Positions 31,925 through 40,836 of a stretch of DNA of 64,000 nucleotides are shown piece by piece. A program made the translations under genes and the position numbers. The DNA is taken from contig QHVT01000005.1 of the NCBI GenBank assembly GCA_003223645.1, positions 124,001-188,000 of the forward strand. The letters are read 5' to 3'. The notes below the pieces were generated by a model, which did no database searches, was not told the DNA's origin, and worked only from the letters and a program-made list of their open reading frames with translations. Numbering within the stretch: position 1 is the stretch's first letter; each line of letters opens with the position of its first letter. This DNA comes from Acidobacteriota bacterium. GTDB taxonomy: Bacteria; Acidobacteriota; Thermoanaerobaculia; Gp7-AA8.

Positions 31925-34387
31925 ATGACTGACGCGAACGAAGCCGCGAAAGAAGAGGCAATCAAGATCCCCGACGTGCTGCCGGTCCTGCCGCTGAAGG
32001 ACCTGGTGATCTTTCCGTTCATCATCGTGCCGCTGTCGGTGTCGCGCGAGAAATCGATCAACGCCGTCGACCAGGCGCTGGCCGAGAACCGCGTCATCAT
32101 GCTGACGGCGCAGAAGGATTTTCAGAACGAAGATCCGGGCGAGGAAGATCTCTATCGCGTCGGCACCGTCGCGATCATCATGCGCATGCTGAAACTGCCG
32201 GACGGCAGGATCCGCATCCTCGTGCAGGGGCTCTCCCGCGCGCGCATCGACTACTTCATCCAGACCGCGCCGTTCTTCAAGGCGAAGATCACGCGCATCG
32301 AAGAGCCGGTGACGAAAGACCGCGGACTGGAAGTCGAAGCGCTGATCCGCGCCGTCAAACAAAACCTCGACCGCGCGGTGTCGCTCGGCAAGAACATCTC
32401 CCCCGAGGTCATGGTGATCGCGGCGAATCTGGACGATCCGGCGCGGTTGACCGATCTCGCGGCGTCGAATCTCGACCTCAAGCTCGAGGAAGCGCAGGCG
32501 ATTCTCGAGACGATCGACCCCGTCGAGCGATTGAAGCGCGTGAACGAATTGCTCACGCGCGAGATCAACCTGCTGACGATGCAGCAGGAAATCTCGTCGG
32601 CCGCGCAGGGCGAGATGAACAAGTCGCAGCGCGAGTATTTCCTGCGGCAGCAGCTGAAAGCGATTCAGTCGGAGCTCGGCGAAGGCGAAGAGCTCGCCGA
32701 AGAAGTCGAGAACTACCGCAAGAAAATCGAAGAGAAGATGATCCCGCAGGAGGCGCGCGAGGAAGTCGAGAAGCAGATCAAGCGGCTCGAGCGCTCGCAT
32801 CCCGACTCCGCGGAGACGTCGATCATCCGCACGTATCTCGACTGGATGACCGGACTGCCATGGGGCGTGATGTCGCAGGACAATCACGACCTCGCCCGCG
32901 CGCGCGAAGTGCTCGACCAGGATCACTACGATCTCGAGAAGATCAAGGAGCGCATCCTCGAATACCTCGCCGTACGCAAGCTGCGCGGCTCGAAGATGAA
33001 AGGTCCGATCCTTTGCTTCGTCGGACCTCCCGGCGTCGGCAAGACGTCGCTCGGCCGATCCATCGCTCGAGCTTTGGACCGCAAGTTCGTGCGCATCTCT
33101 CTCGGCGGCGTGCGCGATGAAGCAGAGATCCGCGGCCATCGCCGCACGTACGTCGGCGCGCTGCCTGGCCGCATCGTCCAGGGCATCAACCAGGCGCAGA
33201 CTGGAAATCCCGTCTTCATGCTCGACGAAGTCGACAAGATCGGCGCGGACTATCGCGGCGATCCGTCGTCGGCGCTGCTCGAAGTGCTCGACCCCGAGCA
33301 GAACAACTCGTTCCGCGATCACTACCTCGGCGTCGCGTACGACTTGTCCAACGTGATGTTCATCGTCACGGCAAACGTGCTCGATACGATCCAGCCGGCC
33401 TTCCTCGACCGCATGGAAGTCATCCGCCTCTCCGGCTACACCGACGAAGAGAAGCTGATGATCGCCAAGCAGCACATCATCCCGAAGCAGCTGGAAGAGA
33501 ACGGGATCGCCGACGTGCAGGTCGCGTGGACGGACTCCGGGATCATGCGCGTCATCACCGGCTACACGAAGGAAGCGGGCCTGCGCAACATGGAGCGCGA
33601 GATCGGCACGATCTGCCGCAAGATCGCGGTGCAGGTCGCCGAAGGAAAGACGGACCAGACGTATCGCATCACCGACGCGGACGTCGAGCAGTACCTCGGT
33701 CCGATGAAGCACTTCGCCGAAGAATTGCTCGAGCGCGACCAGGTCGGCGTGGCCACCGGACTCGCGTGGACCGCCGTCGGCGGCGACATCCTCTTCATCG
33801 AGGTGACGGCGGTACGCGGCAAGGGCAAGCTGTCATTGACCGGACAACTCGGCGACGTGATGAAAGAGTCGGCGCAGGCCGCGCTGACGTACGCGCGCGC
33901 GCACGCCGACGAGAACGGCATTCCCGCCGATTACTTCGAGACCCACGACATTCACATTCACGTCCCCGCCGGCGCGATTCCGAAAGACGGACCGTCGGCC
34001 GGCATCACCATCACGACGGCGATCATCTCCGTCCTCACGCAGCGCCCCGTGCGCCGCAACGTCGCGATGACCGGCGAAGTCACGCTGCGCGGCGATGTTT
34101 TGCCCATCGGCGGCGTGAAGGAAAAGGTCCTCGCCGCGCGCGCGGCGAAGCTCAACACCGTGATCCTGCCGAAGCTCAACGAGCGCGACCTCATCGACGT
34201 TCCCGAGCCGATCAAGCGCGACATGTCGTTCCACTTCGTCGACCACGTCGAAGACGTGCTGCAAATCGCGCTGCTCCCGCGCGACCAGGCGGAGCAGAAG
34301 ACGACCGACCGCGCGGGACGAGAGTCGCACCCGCTCGCGAAGCCGGAGCCCGCGGATCACGAGCACATTCCGGCAGTGGCGAGTTAG
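31925..34387 (+). CDS. lon: ATP-dependent protease Lon
   Basis: 820 residues, full length. The N-terminal LON substrate-binding domain (about 15-205, 'VLPVLPLKDLVIFPFIIVPL') is followed by a coiled-coil region ('EMNKSQREYFLRQQLKAIQS'), then AAA+ with Walker A 'GPPGVGKTS', Walker B 'VFMLDEVDK' and Arg finger region 'FLDRMEVIRL'. The protease domain has the catalytic dyad Ser in 'PKDGPSAGIT' and Lys in 'GGVKEKVLAARA'. It degrades damaged and regulatory proteins in the cytoplasm. The ATG at 31925 starts the family similarity; the frame upstream runs through the repeat array. Confidence 0.97.
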   Translation: MTDANEAAKEEAIKIPDVLPVLPLKDLVIFPFIIVPLSVSREKSINAVDQALAENRVIMLTAQKDFQNEDPGEEDLYRVGTVAIIMRMLKLPDGRIRILVQGLSRARIDYFIQTAPFFKAKITRIEEPVTKDRGLEVEALIRAVKQNLDRAVSLGKNISPEVMVIAANLDDPARLTDLAASNLDLKLEEAQAILETIDPVERLKRVNELLTREINLLTMQQEISSAAQGEMNKSQREYFLRQQLKAIQSELGEGEELAEEVENYRKKIEEKMIPQEAREEVEKQIKRLERSHPDSAETSIIRTYLDWMTGLPWGVMSQDNHDLARAREVLDQDHYDLEKIKERILEYLAVRKLRGSKMKGPILCFVGPPGVGKTSLGRSIARALDRKFVRISLGGVRDEAEIRGHRRTYVGALPGRIVQGINQAQTGNPVFMLDEVDKIGADYRGDPSSALLEVLDPEQNNSFRDHYLGVAYDLSNVMFIVTANVLDTIQPAFLDRMEVIRLSGYTDEEKLMIAKQHIIPKQLEENGIADVQVAWTDSGIMRVITGYTKEAGLRNMEREIGTICRKIAVQVAEGKTDQTYRITDADVEQYLGPMKHFAEELLERDQVGVATGLAWTAVGGDILFIEVTAVRGKGKLSLTGQLGDVMKESAQAALTYARAHADENGIPADYFETHDIHIHVPAGAIPKDGPSAGITITTAIISVLTQRPVRRNVAMTGEVTLRGDVLPIGGVKEKVLAARAAKLNTVILPKLNERDLIDVPEPIKRDMSFHFVDHVEDVLQIALLPRDQAEQKTTDRAGRESHPLAKPEPADHEHIPAVAS

Positions 34388-34390
34388 CGG

Positions 34391-34470
34391 TCTTGTGGAG
34401 CGGCGCCCGCTTCGGGCGCCGAGCGCTCGCGAGAATCCGGCGGCCGAGGGCGGCCGCCGCTCCACAAGAC
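34391..34470. repeat. Dispersed palindrome R3, copy 2
   Basis: 'tcttgtggagcggcgcccgc' and 'gcggccgccgctccacaaga' are inverted ends. It lies between the convergent lon and bioY genes. Confidence 0.82.
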
Positions 34471-34481
34471 CGGACGAGGCG

Positions 34482-35063
34482 TTACACCTTCGCGATCAGT
34501 TGTCCCATCTTCGGCAGGAGCGCCGCGCCGATGGCGATCTTCACGATATCGGCGAGGATGAACGGCTGCACGGCCTGCACGTAGGCGGTGCGCGGATCGG
34601 TCAACACCGTAAACCACCACCAGCCGCCGAGGTAGATCACGCCGAGGGCGAGGAGCATGCCGGCGATGGAGCGGAGGACCGAGTTGCCCCAGCCGCGCTC
34701 GGACACGAAGCCGGAGAGCCATGCGGCGAATGGATACGAATACAAAAAGCCCGCGGTCAGGCCGACGAGCCAGAGCGGGCCGCCGTGTCCCTGCGCGAAT
34801 ACCGGCAGTCCGCTGAATCCTTCGAGCAGATAGAGCGCGGCCGCGGCGGCGCCGCGCGTGGAGCCGAGGGCGGCGCCGAGGAAGATGACGGCGAGCGGCT
34901 GCAGCGTCATCGGGACGGGAGTGAACGGAAGGCGAATCGCCACCTGCGCCGCGATCGCGATCAGCGCGCTCGCGCCGATCACCAGCAGCATGTCGGCCGC
35001 CACGCGGCCGCGCACGACCCGATCCGCGACCACCGCCGGGATGCTCATCGCTCTCTCTCTCAT
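34482..35063 (-). CDS. bioY: Biotin transporter BioY
   Basis: 193 residues, about six membrane helices; substrate-binding S component of the ECF-type biotin transporter. Family motifs: 'VAIRLPFTPVPMTLQPLAVI', 'GAALGSTRGAAAAALYLLEG' and 'GLPVFAQGHGGPLWLVGLTAG'. No bioM/bioN neighbours, so it probably acts alone or with a shared ECF module. The start overlaps the stop of the RND exporter (ATGA). A biotin-protein ligase (birA) lies about 9 kb away. Confidence 0.93.
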   Translation of the reverse strand: MRERAMSIPAVVADRVVRGRVAADMLLVIGASALIAIAAQVAIRLPFTPVPMTLQPLAVIFLGAALGSTRGAAAAALYLLEGFSGLPVFAQGHGGPLWLVGLTAGFLYSYPFAAWLSGFVSERGWGNSVLRSIAGMLLALGVIYLGGWWWFTVLTDPRTAYVQAVQPFILADIVKIAIGAALLPKMGQLIAKV

Positions 35064-37597
35064 TCACTCCTCCGTCGCAGGATCAGAATCGCGGGCAGCA
35101 GCGTGATCGCGGCCAGCCCGCTGAAGAAAATCCCGAAAAAGGAAGCATAACCAATCGAGCGCAGGCCGGGATAGTGCGAGAACGCAAACGATCCGTAACC
35201 GACGATGGTGGTGAGCGCGGCCATGACGACGGCTTTGCCGGTCTCGCGCGCGGCCGGACCGAACTCGGCCGGGTTCTCGTCATAGCGCTGCAGGATGTAC
35301 ACGGCGTAGTCGGTGCCGCAGCCGATGATCATCAATCCGACGAAGATGTTCATGAAGTTGAACTCGAGACCGATGACGGCCATGAGGCCGAACATCGCCA
35401 CGACGCCGGCGAGAAACGGCACGAACGACAGCGCCGCCGACACGAGTCGGCGGAAGGCGATGATCATGACGACGATCACGGCGATGAGACCGAGGATCGT
35501 CGAGCGATACGCGTCGGCGCGGACGATGCGGCGCAGCGTGCCGCTGACGAGATTGATGCCGGTGAGCACGTCACCGGGCCGCGACTCGACGAGCGCGCGC
35601 AATTTCTGCGGCACTTCGCGCGGCCACTTGCCGCCCGTCGGATAGAGATACGTCACCGACATCCAGCCGTCGTCCACCTTCTTGATGAAGCGCGACGTGA
35701 ACGCGAGCAGATCGGGATTGTTGAATGTGTCGACGGTGATCGGCTCTTTCGGCGCGAGCGTCTGCGCGAACGACTGCATGTACTCGTCGAACACGTCGGG
35801 GCGGAATCCGTTCGTGATCAGCGCCTCGTGAAACGTCTTATTGATACGCTCGAAGTTGAAGCGGTCCGCGCGTCCTTCTTCGAGCCGGCGCATCACCGCG
35901 AGCTGTTGTTCGCGCGGCGGAAGGAACGTGGCGATCGACTGGTACGACGCGATCGTGTGATCTTTGACGAGCGGCTGCAGCGCGCGCGCGGCGTCGTGCG
36001 TGCGCGTGAGCACGTCGTCCAGCGTCTTGTCCTTGACCACGTACATCATGAACTCGAAGGACTGCCCGAACTTCTCCGTCACGCGCGTCTGATTGACGAC
36101 GCCCTCGTTCCCTTTCGCGCGAAGGTTCTGGATGTTGTCGCTGAAACGGAGCTGCGTCGCGAACACGCCGCAGAGCGCGATGAACGCGGCCCAGATCGCG
36201 ATCGTCACTTTCGGGCGGTGCAACGCGGCCTGAATCAGATGATGCGAGCCGAACGAGTGGAGATAGAGCTTCGGCGCGCGCTTCGACTCCGCGCGGCGCT
36301 CCGACAATACGATCAGCGCGGGCAACAGCAGCGCGGTGCAGGCGAAGAAAAAGAGGATGCCGGTGCCGGTGAGGAATCCGAGCTGCGACATGCCGCGGAA
36401 ATCGGTCGCGAGGAATGCGTAGAACGTCGCGGCGGTCGTGACCGCGGCGATGAACACGCCGGGCAGCGTGGTGCGAATCGCGACGATCAGACCGTGCGCC
36501 ATCGTCGCGCCGCGATTGCGCTCGTCGACGTAACGTCCGTACAGCACGGTGATGAAGTCGATGCCGAGTCCCGCGAGCAGTGCCGCAAATCCTGCGCTTG
36601 CCGATGAAAGCTGGCCGTACACGAGTCCCGCGACGCCGAACGTGAGCGCGAGACCGAGCGCCATCGGCAGCGCGCCGTACGCGATGGCAACAGGACGGCG
36701 GAATGCGTAGAGGAACAATGCGAGCACGCCGAAGAAGGTGCCGAGGACGTTGATGACGATGTCGCCTTTGATGAGATCCGCGTCGCCGATTGCGATCTGA
36801 TAGCCGCCGGTGTGCACGATGTGCGGCAGCGTGACTCCCGGCGGCGCGCTCTTCTGGAAGTCGCTCAGCGCGCGCGCCTCGATGAGCGCGCCGTCGGCGA
36901 GCAGCGCCTTCGCGAACGGCACGTCCTGCGCGGGACGCTTCGGCTTCGCGATGATCAGCAGCATCGTATGATCGGCGGAGAGGTAGTAGCCGCTCGCCGC
37001 GTCGATGTGAAACCCGCCGCTCGCCGAGACGAACTTGTCGAGAAAAATCGGCGCGAGGTTGAACGGGTCGTAGCGGATCAGCTGCTTGAGCGCGAACGAC
37101 TGCGGCGTCTGCAGCAGCGTGGCGTTGCGCTGTACCGATTGGCGGATGCCTTCGTCGGAGAGTTTCTGTCCGACTTGATCGACCTGCTCCGGCGGCAGGA
37201 ACAGCAGCGCGCGCGGAAGAATGATCTCGACGAAGTCGAGCGGGTTGGGGATGCGGTACTGCACGTCTTCGATGCGCGGGTTTTTGCGATAGCCTTGTGC
37301 GATCGCCTCGATGAGCGGATCGTACGTGTTGACGTCGACGCCTTTCGGCAGCTCGACGACGACGACATGATTGTCGAGCGTGCCGAGGTCGCGGAGCACC
37401 CGGCGGAAATCATTCACCTCCTGGTTGTTTTGAGGAATGAGGTTGAGCAGATCGGGATCGAAGTGAATGCGCGAGGCGGCAGCGATCGCGAGCCCGGCCA
37501 CGAGAGCCGCGGCAATGGCGATTGCCTTGCTGTGACGGAGGACAAGACGCGCCAGAGCGTGGAAGATGCGGTCGAGCAAGTGCGCGGAAATTGACAT
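35060..37597 (-). CDS. RND/MMPL family exporter
   Basis: 845 residues with 12 predicted membrane helices in the RND two-fold layout: helix 1 (about 24-42), a large periplasmic loop, helices 2-6 (about 275-420), helix 7 (about 460), a second loop, helices 8-12 (about 690-840). 'ALLAGLGIDFITVLYGRYVD' and 'GLMIIGCGTDYAVYILQRYD' are the paired helix-4/10 motifs carrying the proton-relay Asp. Resembles the MMPL/HpnN branch that moves lipids such as hopanoids or mycolates. No hopanoid genes adjoin. Coupled to bioY by a 4-base overlap, an unexplained pairing. Confidence 0.85.
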   Translation of the reverse strand: MSISAHLLDRIFHALARLVLRHSKAIAIAAALVAGLAIAAASRIHFDPDLLNLIPQNNQEVNDFRRVLRDLGTLDNHVVVVELPKGVDVNTYDPLIEAIAQGYRKNPRIEDVQYRIPNPLDFVEIILPRALLFLPPEQVDQVGQKLSDEGIRQSVQRNATLLQTPQSFALKQLIRYDPFNLAPIFLDKFVSASGGFHIDAASGYYLSADHTMLLIIAKPKRPAQDVPFAKALLADGALIEARALSDFQKSAPPGVTLPHIVHTGGYQIAIGDADLIKGDIVINVLGTFFGVLALFLYAFRRPVAIAYGALPMALGLALTFGVAGLVYGQLSSASAGFAALLAGLGIDFITVLYGRYVDERNRGATMAHGLIVAIRTTLPGVFIAAVTTAATFYAFLATDFRGMSQLGFLTGTGILFFFACTALLLPALIVLSERRAESKRAPKLYLHSFGSHHLIQAALHRPKVTIAIWAAFIALCGVFATQLRFSDNIQNLRAKGNEGVVNQTRVTEKFGQSFEFMMYVVKDKTLDDVLTRTHDAARALQPLVKDHTIASYQSIATFLPPREQQLAVMRRLEEGRADRFNFERINKTFHEALITNGFRPDVFDEYMQSFAQTLAPKEPITVDTFNNPDLLAFTSRFIKKVDDGWMSVTYLYPTGGKWPREVPQKLRALVESRPGDVLTGINLVSGTLRRIVRADAYRSTILGLIAVIVVMIIAFRRLVSAALSFVPFLAGVVAMFGLMAVIGLEFNFMNIFVGLMIIGCGTDYAVYILQRYDENPAEFGPAARETGKAVVMAALTTIVGYGSFAFSHYPGLRSIGYASFFGIFFSGLAAITLLPAILILRRRSE

Positions 37598-38240
37598 GCG
37601 ATCACGTCACAGTCAAGCAGAAAGCAGAAAGCAAAAAGCAGAAAGCAGAAATGGCTCTGCTCTCTTTCTGCTTTCTGCTTTCTGCTTTTTGCTTTTTGCA
37701 TGCGGAAAGCCCGGACCGCTCACCGAAGAAAAAGCACGCGCGATCATCGCGGAGTCCTCTTACAAACAGGAGCCGGTGTACGCGGAGGTGCCGCAGAAAG
37801 TGTGGTGGACGCCGAAGGCGCCGAAGGACGACTACGACGGAAAAGCGCTGCGCACGCTGCGCAATCTCGAGCGCCTGGGACTCGTCACCATCACCGCGAC
37901 GGAGACACCCGACTCCGCGACGTACATCGCGAAGGTCACGAAAAAGGGTTTTCCGATCCTCGGCACCGCGCCGAGTTATCGCGGCCCCGTCTACCGCGCG
38001 CTCATCGCGATGAAGCGCTACGACGGCATCCGCAACTTCGTCCGCCATCCGACCGACCCGAACGTCGGACACGCGGAGCTGATCTGGCACTACGAGAGTC
38101 CGACGCCGTACTACGCGATCTTCGAGACGAAGATCGACAAGCCGCTGAACAAACCGTTCGCGTCACATGTGTCGTTCTGGTACGAGAGGCACCGGTACCG
38201 GTTTGACGTGAACGTGAAGAAGACGCAGCCGGGGTCATAG
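37596..38240 (+). CDS. Lipoprotein of unknown function with array-encoded signal peptide
   Basis: 214 residues. The signal peptide is encoded entirely by an inverted heptamer array: the charged part ('QAESRKQKAESR') by the AGCAGAA arm and the hydrophobic core ('LFLLSAFCFLLFAC') by the TTCTGCT arm, ending in a lipobox (Leu-Phe-Ala-Cys, Cys36). The mature part 'GKPGPLTEEKARAIIAESSY' continues as a soluble domain ('VWWTPKAPKDDYDGKALRTL') with no motif I recognise. The only in-frame start is the ATG at 37596, which overlaps the ATG of the divergent RND exporter by two bases. Confidence 0.7.
   Translation: MRSRHSQAESRKQKAESRNGSALFLLSAFCFLLFACGKPGPLTEEKARAIIAESSYKQEPVYAEVPQKVWWTPKAPKDDYDGKALRTLRNLERLGLVTITATETPDSATYIAKVTKKGFPILGTAPSYRGPVYRALIAMKRYDGIRNFVRHPTDPNVGHAELIWHYESPTPYYAIFETKIDKPLNKPFASHVSFWYERHRYRFDVNVKKTQPGS
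37615..37699. repeat. Inverted heptamer array (AGCAGAA / TTCTGCT) encoding a signal peptide
   Basis: Five to six 'agcagaa'-type words, a short loop, then 'tttctgctttctgctttctg' and 'ctttttgctttttgc'. Located in the divergent region between the RND exporter and the lipoprotein, inside the lipoprotein reading frame. Confidence 0.9.
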
Positions 38241-38344
38241 GACGGATAGGACATCGTAGGACGAATAGGACGAATAGGACGTCGTGGGCCGTCCTATAGG
38301 TCCTATTAGTCCTATAGGTCCTAGAATGTCCTACAAGTCCTATC
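38236..38344. repeat. Inverted array of (A)ATAGGACG / CGTCCTAT words
   Basis: 'cataggacggataggacatc' and 'gtaggacgaataggacgaat' then 'gtcctataggtcctattagt' copies. It lies between the convergent lipoprotein and rpiA genes; the words contain TAG, and both genes end on a TAG within or at the edge of the array. Confidence 0.87.
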
Positions 38345-39014
38345 GTGTCATCCGGCGCAACCCCGTCATCGTCGCGATGATCGCCTCGGTCGCTTCTTTC
38401 TCGAAGAATCCCGTCTCCACGACGCCGGCGTGCTCGCGAATGCGCGCGACGACGTCCGCGATGTCCGCGCTCCACGGCACTTTCACGTCGACGATGCGGT
38501 GGCCTTCGTCGGTGATGCGCACCTGACCGTCGCGGAGACGCAACACGGGCTGCAAGCGCATGTCCGCAAATTTTTTCGTGAGCACGTCGACGGCGAACGG
38601 CGTGACTTCGACGGGGAGCACGCCTTCGCCGAGGCGGTCGACGAGCTTCGAGTCGTCGGCGATGACGATGAAGCGGCGCGCCTGCTGCTCGACGATCTTC
38701 TCGCGCAGCAATGCACCGCCGCGTCCCTTGATGAGGCGCAGCTGCGGATCGATCTCGTCCGCGCCGTCGACGGCGAGATCGAGCGGCGAGACGTCGGCGA
38801 GCGGAAACGTCGGGATGTTTTCCTCGCGCGCCTGCTGCTCCGTTTTCTCCGACGTGCACGTGCAGCGGATGTCGCGCAGTTTCCCTTCGCGTAACGCTTC
38901 GCCGAGGAGCTTCACGAACTCGAACGCGGTCGTGCCGGTGCCGAGGCCCAGCGTCATTCCCGAGCGCACCGCGGCGAGCGCCGCGCGCGCGGCCTCGATC
39001 TTCTGCTGCTGCAT
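38340..39014 (-). CDS. rpiA: Ribose-5-phosphate isomerase A
   Basis: 224 residues. Interconverts ribose 5-phosphate and ribulose 5-phosphate in the non-oxidative pentose phosphate pathway. Family motifs 'LGLGTGTTAFEFVKLL' (phosphate loop), 'LDLAVDGADEIDP' (catalytic Asp), 'LIKGRGGALLREKIV' (catalytic Lys) and 'VPWSADIADVVARIR' are present and the length is normal. Single gene, with an R4 element directly upstream. Confidence 0.95.
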   Translation of the reverse strand: MQQQKIEAARAALAAVRSGMTLGLGTGTTAFEFVKLLGEALREGKLRDIRCTCTSEKTEQQAREENIPTFPLADVSPLDLAVDGADEIDPQLRLIKGRGGALLREKIVEQQARRFIVIADDSKLVDRLGEGVLPVEVTPFAVDVLTKKFADMRLQPVLRLRDGQVRITDEGHRIVDVKVPWSADIADVVARIREHAGVVETGFFEKEATEAIIATMTGLRRMTR

Positions 39015-39021
39015 TGGTTCA

Positions 39022-39143
39022 GTTTATCCCGCGCGTAGACGCGGGATCTCCGGTAATACCGGCAGTCGAGTGCCCACGGAGCGTTGCATCGGCAAACGCA
39101 TCGCGGTGGAACCGGAGATCCCGCGTCTTCGCGCGGGATAAAC
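39022..39143. repeat. R4 palindromic element, second full copy
   Basis: 'gtttatcccgcgcgtagacg' and 'cttcgcgcgggataaac' as inverted ends of about 35 bases; the core (about 60 bases) differs from that of the copy at 14117-14265. It lies between rpiA and the end of the gamma-glutamyltransferase gene. Confidence 0.75.
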
Positions 39144-39168
39144 TGGAGCACTGCAATCAATCAACGAA

Positions 39169-40836
39169 TCAATACCCTCCCGCCGCACCGCCGCGACGCG
39201 GGTCGGAGACGGCGATCATTTTCCCTTTGTCGAAGAGAATCGCCTGCACGTCGCCGATCGCGTCGCGCGCGGCGACGCCGTGTCCCATCGCGTTGAGCGC
39301 CTCGATCGTTTTCTTCGGCGCGGCGGTTTCGTAGGTGATGTCGTCCGGCGATCCCTGGTGATGGAAGCGCGGCGCGGCGACGGCGTCGGGCAGCGACTTG
39401 CCGTAGACCACGAGGTTGAGAAACACCTGCAGGATCGTCGTCGGAATCGTCGGGCCACCGCGCGTGCCGATGGCGAGGTATGGCGTGCCGTCGCGCAGGA
39501 CGATCGTCGGCGAGAGCGATGACGCGCGACGCTTCGCCGGCTCGATCGAATTCGCGTTGCTCTGCTGCAATCCGTCGCGATTCGCGGTGCCGCTGGCGAT
39601 CGTGAAGTCGTCCATCGCGTTGTTCAGAAAAAATCCGAGGCCGGGGACGAGATAGCCGCTGCCGAAATTCTCGCCGAGACTCGTCGTTACGGCGGCGATG
39701 TTGCCGCTGCTGTCGGCGATCGTGAAGTGCGTCGTGTGCTCGCCTTCGGCAGTCGCGACGGCGGGCTCGGTCAGCACCGCAGTCGCCGTAGCGCGCGCAG
39801 CATCGATCGTTTTCCGCCACGCCTCGCCGCGTTTGCGCGAGAGCAGATCGCGGTACGGAATGCGCGCGCTGAACGGATCGGCGAGGTATTTGTTGCGATC
39901 GACGTAGGCGCGCTGTTCGGCTTCGACGATGAGGTGCAGCGCGCGCACGGACTGAAAACCGGCGGCGCGCAGATCGTCGCCGGCGAGGATGTTGAGCGCC
40001 TCGCCGATCACGAGACCGCCGCCGGACGGCGGAGCAACGGTATAGATGTCGTATACACCGTAGTGCAGCTTCAGCGGCGCGCGCCAGACCGGTTTGTACT
40101 CGCGGAGGTCGCGGAAGCCGATGTAGCCGCCGCCGAAGCGCACGCCTTCGACGAGCTTCTTCGCGATGCCGCCTTCGTAAAACTCTTTCGCGCCGCTGTC
40201 GGCGATGCGCTGCAACGCGGCCGCGAGCTCGGGTTGCTTGAGCGTCGATCCTGCCGCGAGTCCGTCAATCTTCACCTTTGCAGTCGCCGCATCGGTGACC
40301 AGCTCCGTGTCGGCGACGAATCCGTAATGCGCGAGCGACGCCGCCGGCGCGACGAGCTCGCGCCACGGACGCGAGCCGAACTTGCGATGCATCTCTTCGA
40401 GCCCGGCCACCGTTCCCGGCACCCCGCCCGCGGACGCTCCGCTTCTCGCGCCGTTCGCATTCTTCGCAAACATGTCGCGCGTCGCCGCCAGCGGCGCAAC
40501 CTCGGTGAAGTCAAGCGTCCACACCGCGTTCGTCGATTTGTCGTAGTACGTGAGAAATCCGCCGCCGCCGAGATTGCCGGCCTGCGGGTGCACGACCGCG
40601 AGCGCGAACGCGACGGCGACCGCGGCATCGATCGCGTTGCCGCCCTTTTGGAGAACGGCGAGGCCGACCTTGGTTGCGATGGGATGTGCGGTGGCGAGCG
40701 CGGCGTGCGTGGCGGTGGCGTCGGAGGCGTATGAAGGCCAACACAGCAGAACGCAGAACGCAGAACGCAGAACGCAGAGTTTGAAAGCGTGAGTCTTTCT
40801 ACGTTCTACGTTCTGCGTTCTGCGTTCTGCGTTCAC
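39169..40836 (-). CDS. Gamma-glutamyltransferase with array-encoded signal peptide
   Basis: 555 residues, Ntn-hydrolase that cleaves itself before a Thr and transfers or hydrolyses gamma-glutamyl groups (e.g. glutathione) in the periplasm. Features: 'GGNAIDAAVAVAFALAVVHP', 'GNLGGGGFLTYYD', 'APPSGGGLVIGEALNIL', autocleavage/nucleophile Thr in 'GEHTTHFTIADSSGN', 'GFFLNNAMDDF' and 'SSLSPTIVLRDG'. The start is a GTG at 40836 overlapping the coaX stop (GTGA). The charged n-region ('NAERRTQNVERRK') is read from one arm of a GCAGAAC array and the hydrophobic core ('LCVLRSAFCVLLCW') from the other. Fusion of the open frame with sequence further upstream is not real. Confidence 0.9.
   Translation of the reverse strand: MNAERRTQNVERRKTHAFKLCVLRSAFCVLLCWPSYASDATATHAALATAHPIATKVGLAVLQKGGNAIDAAVAVAFALAVVHPQAGNLGGGGFLTYYDKSTNAVWTLDFTEVAPLAATRDMFAKNANGARSGASAGGVPGTVAGLEEMHRKFGSRPWRELVAPAASLAHYGFVADTELVTDAATAKVKIDGLAAGSTLKQPELAAALQRIADSGAKEFYEGGIAKKLVEGVRFGGGYIGFRDLREYKPVWRAPLKLHYGVYDIYTVAPPSGGGLVIGEALNILAGDDLRAAGFQSVRALHLIVEAEQRAYVDRNKYLADPFSARIPYRDLLSRKRGEAWRKTIDAARATATAVLTEPAVATAEGEHTTHFTIADSSGNIAAVTTSLGENFGSGYLVPGLGFFLNNAMDDFTIASGTANRDGLQQSNANSIEPAKRRASSLSPTIVLRDGTPYLAIGTRGGPTIPTTILQVFLNLVVYGKSLPDAVAAPRFHHQGSPDDITYETAAPKKTIEALNAMGHGVAARDAIGDVQAILFDKGKMIAVSDPRRGGAAGGY
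40744..40836. repeat. Inverted heptamer array (GCAGAAC / GTTCTGC) encoding a signal peptide
   Basis: 'gcagaacgcagaacgcagaa' words (40747-40778), a loop, then 'acgttctgcgttctgcgttc' words to the coaX stop. It is the whole signal sequence of the gamma-glutamyltransferase on the minus strand. Confidence 0.9.
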
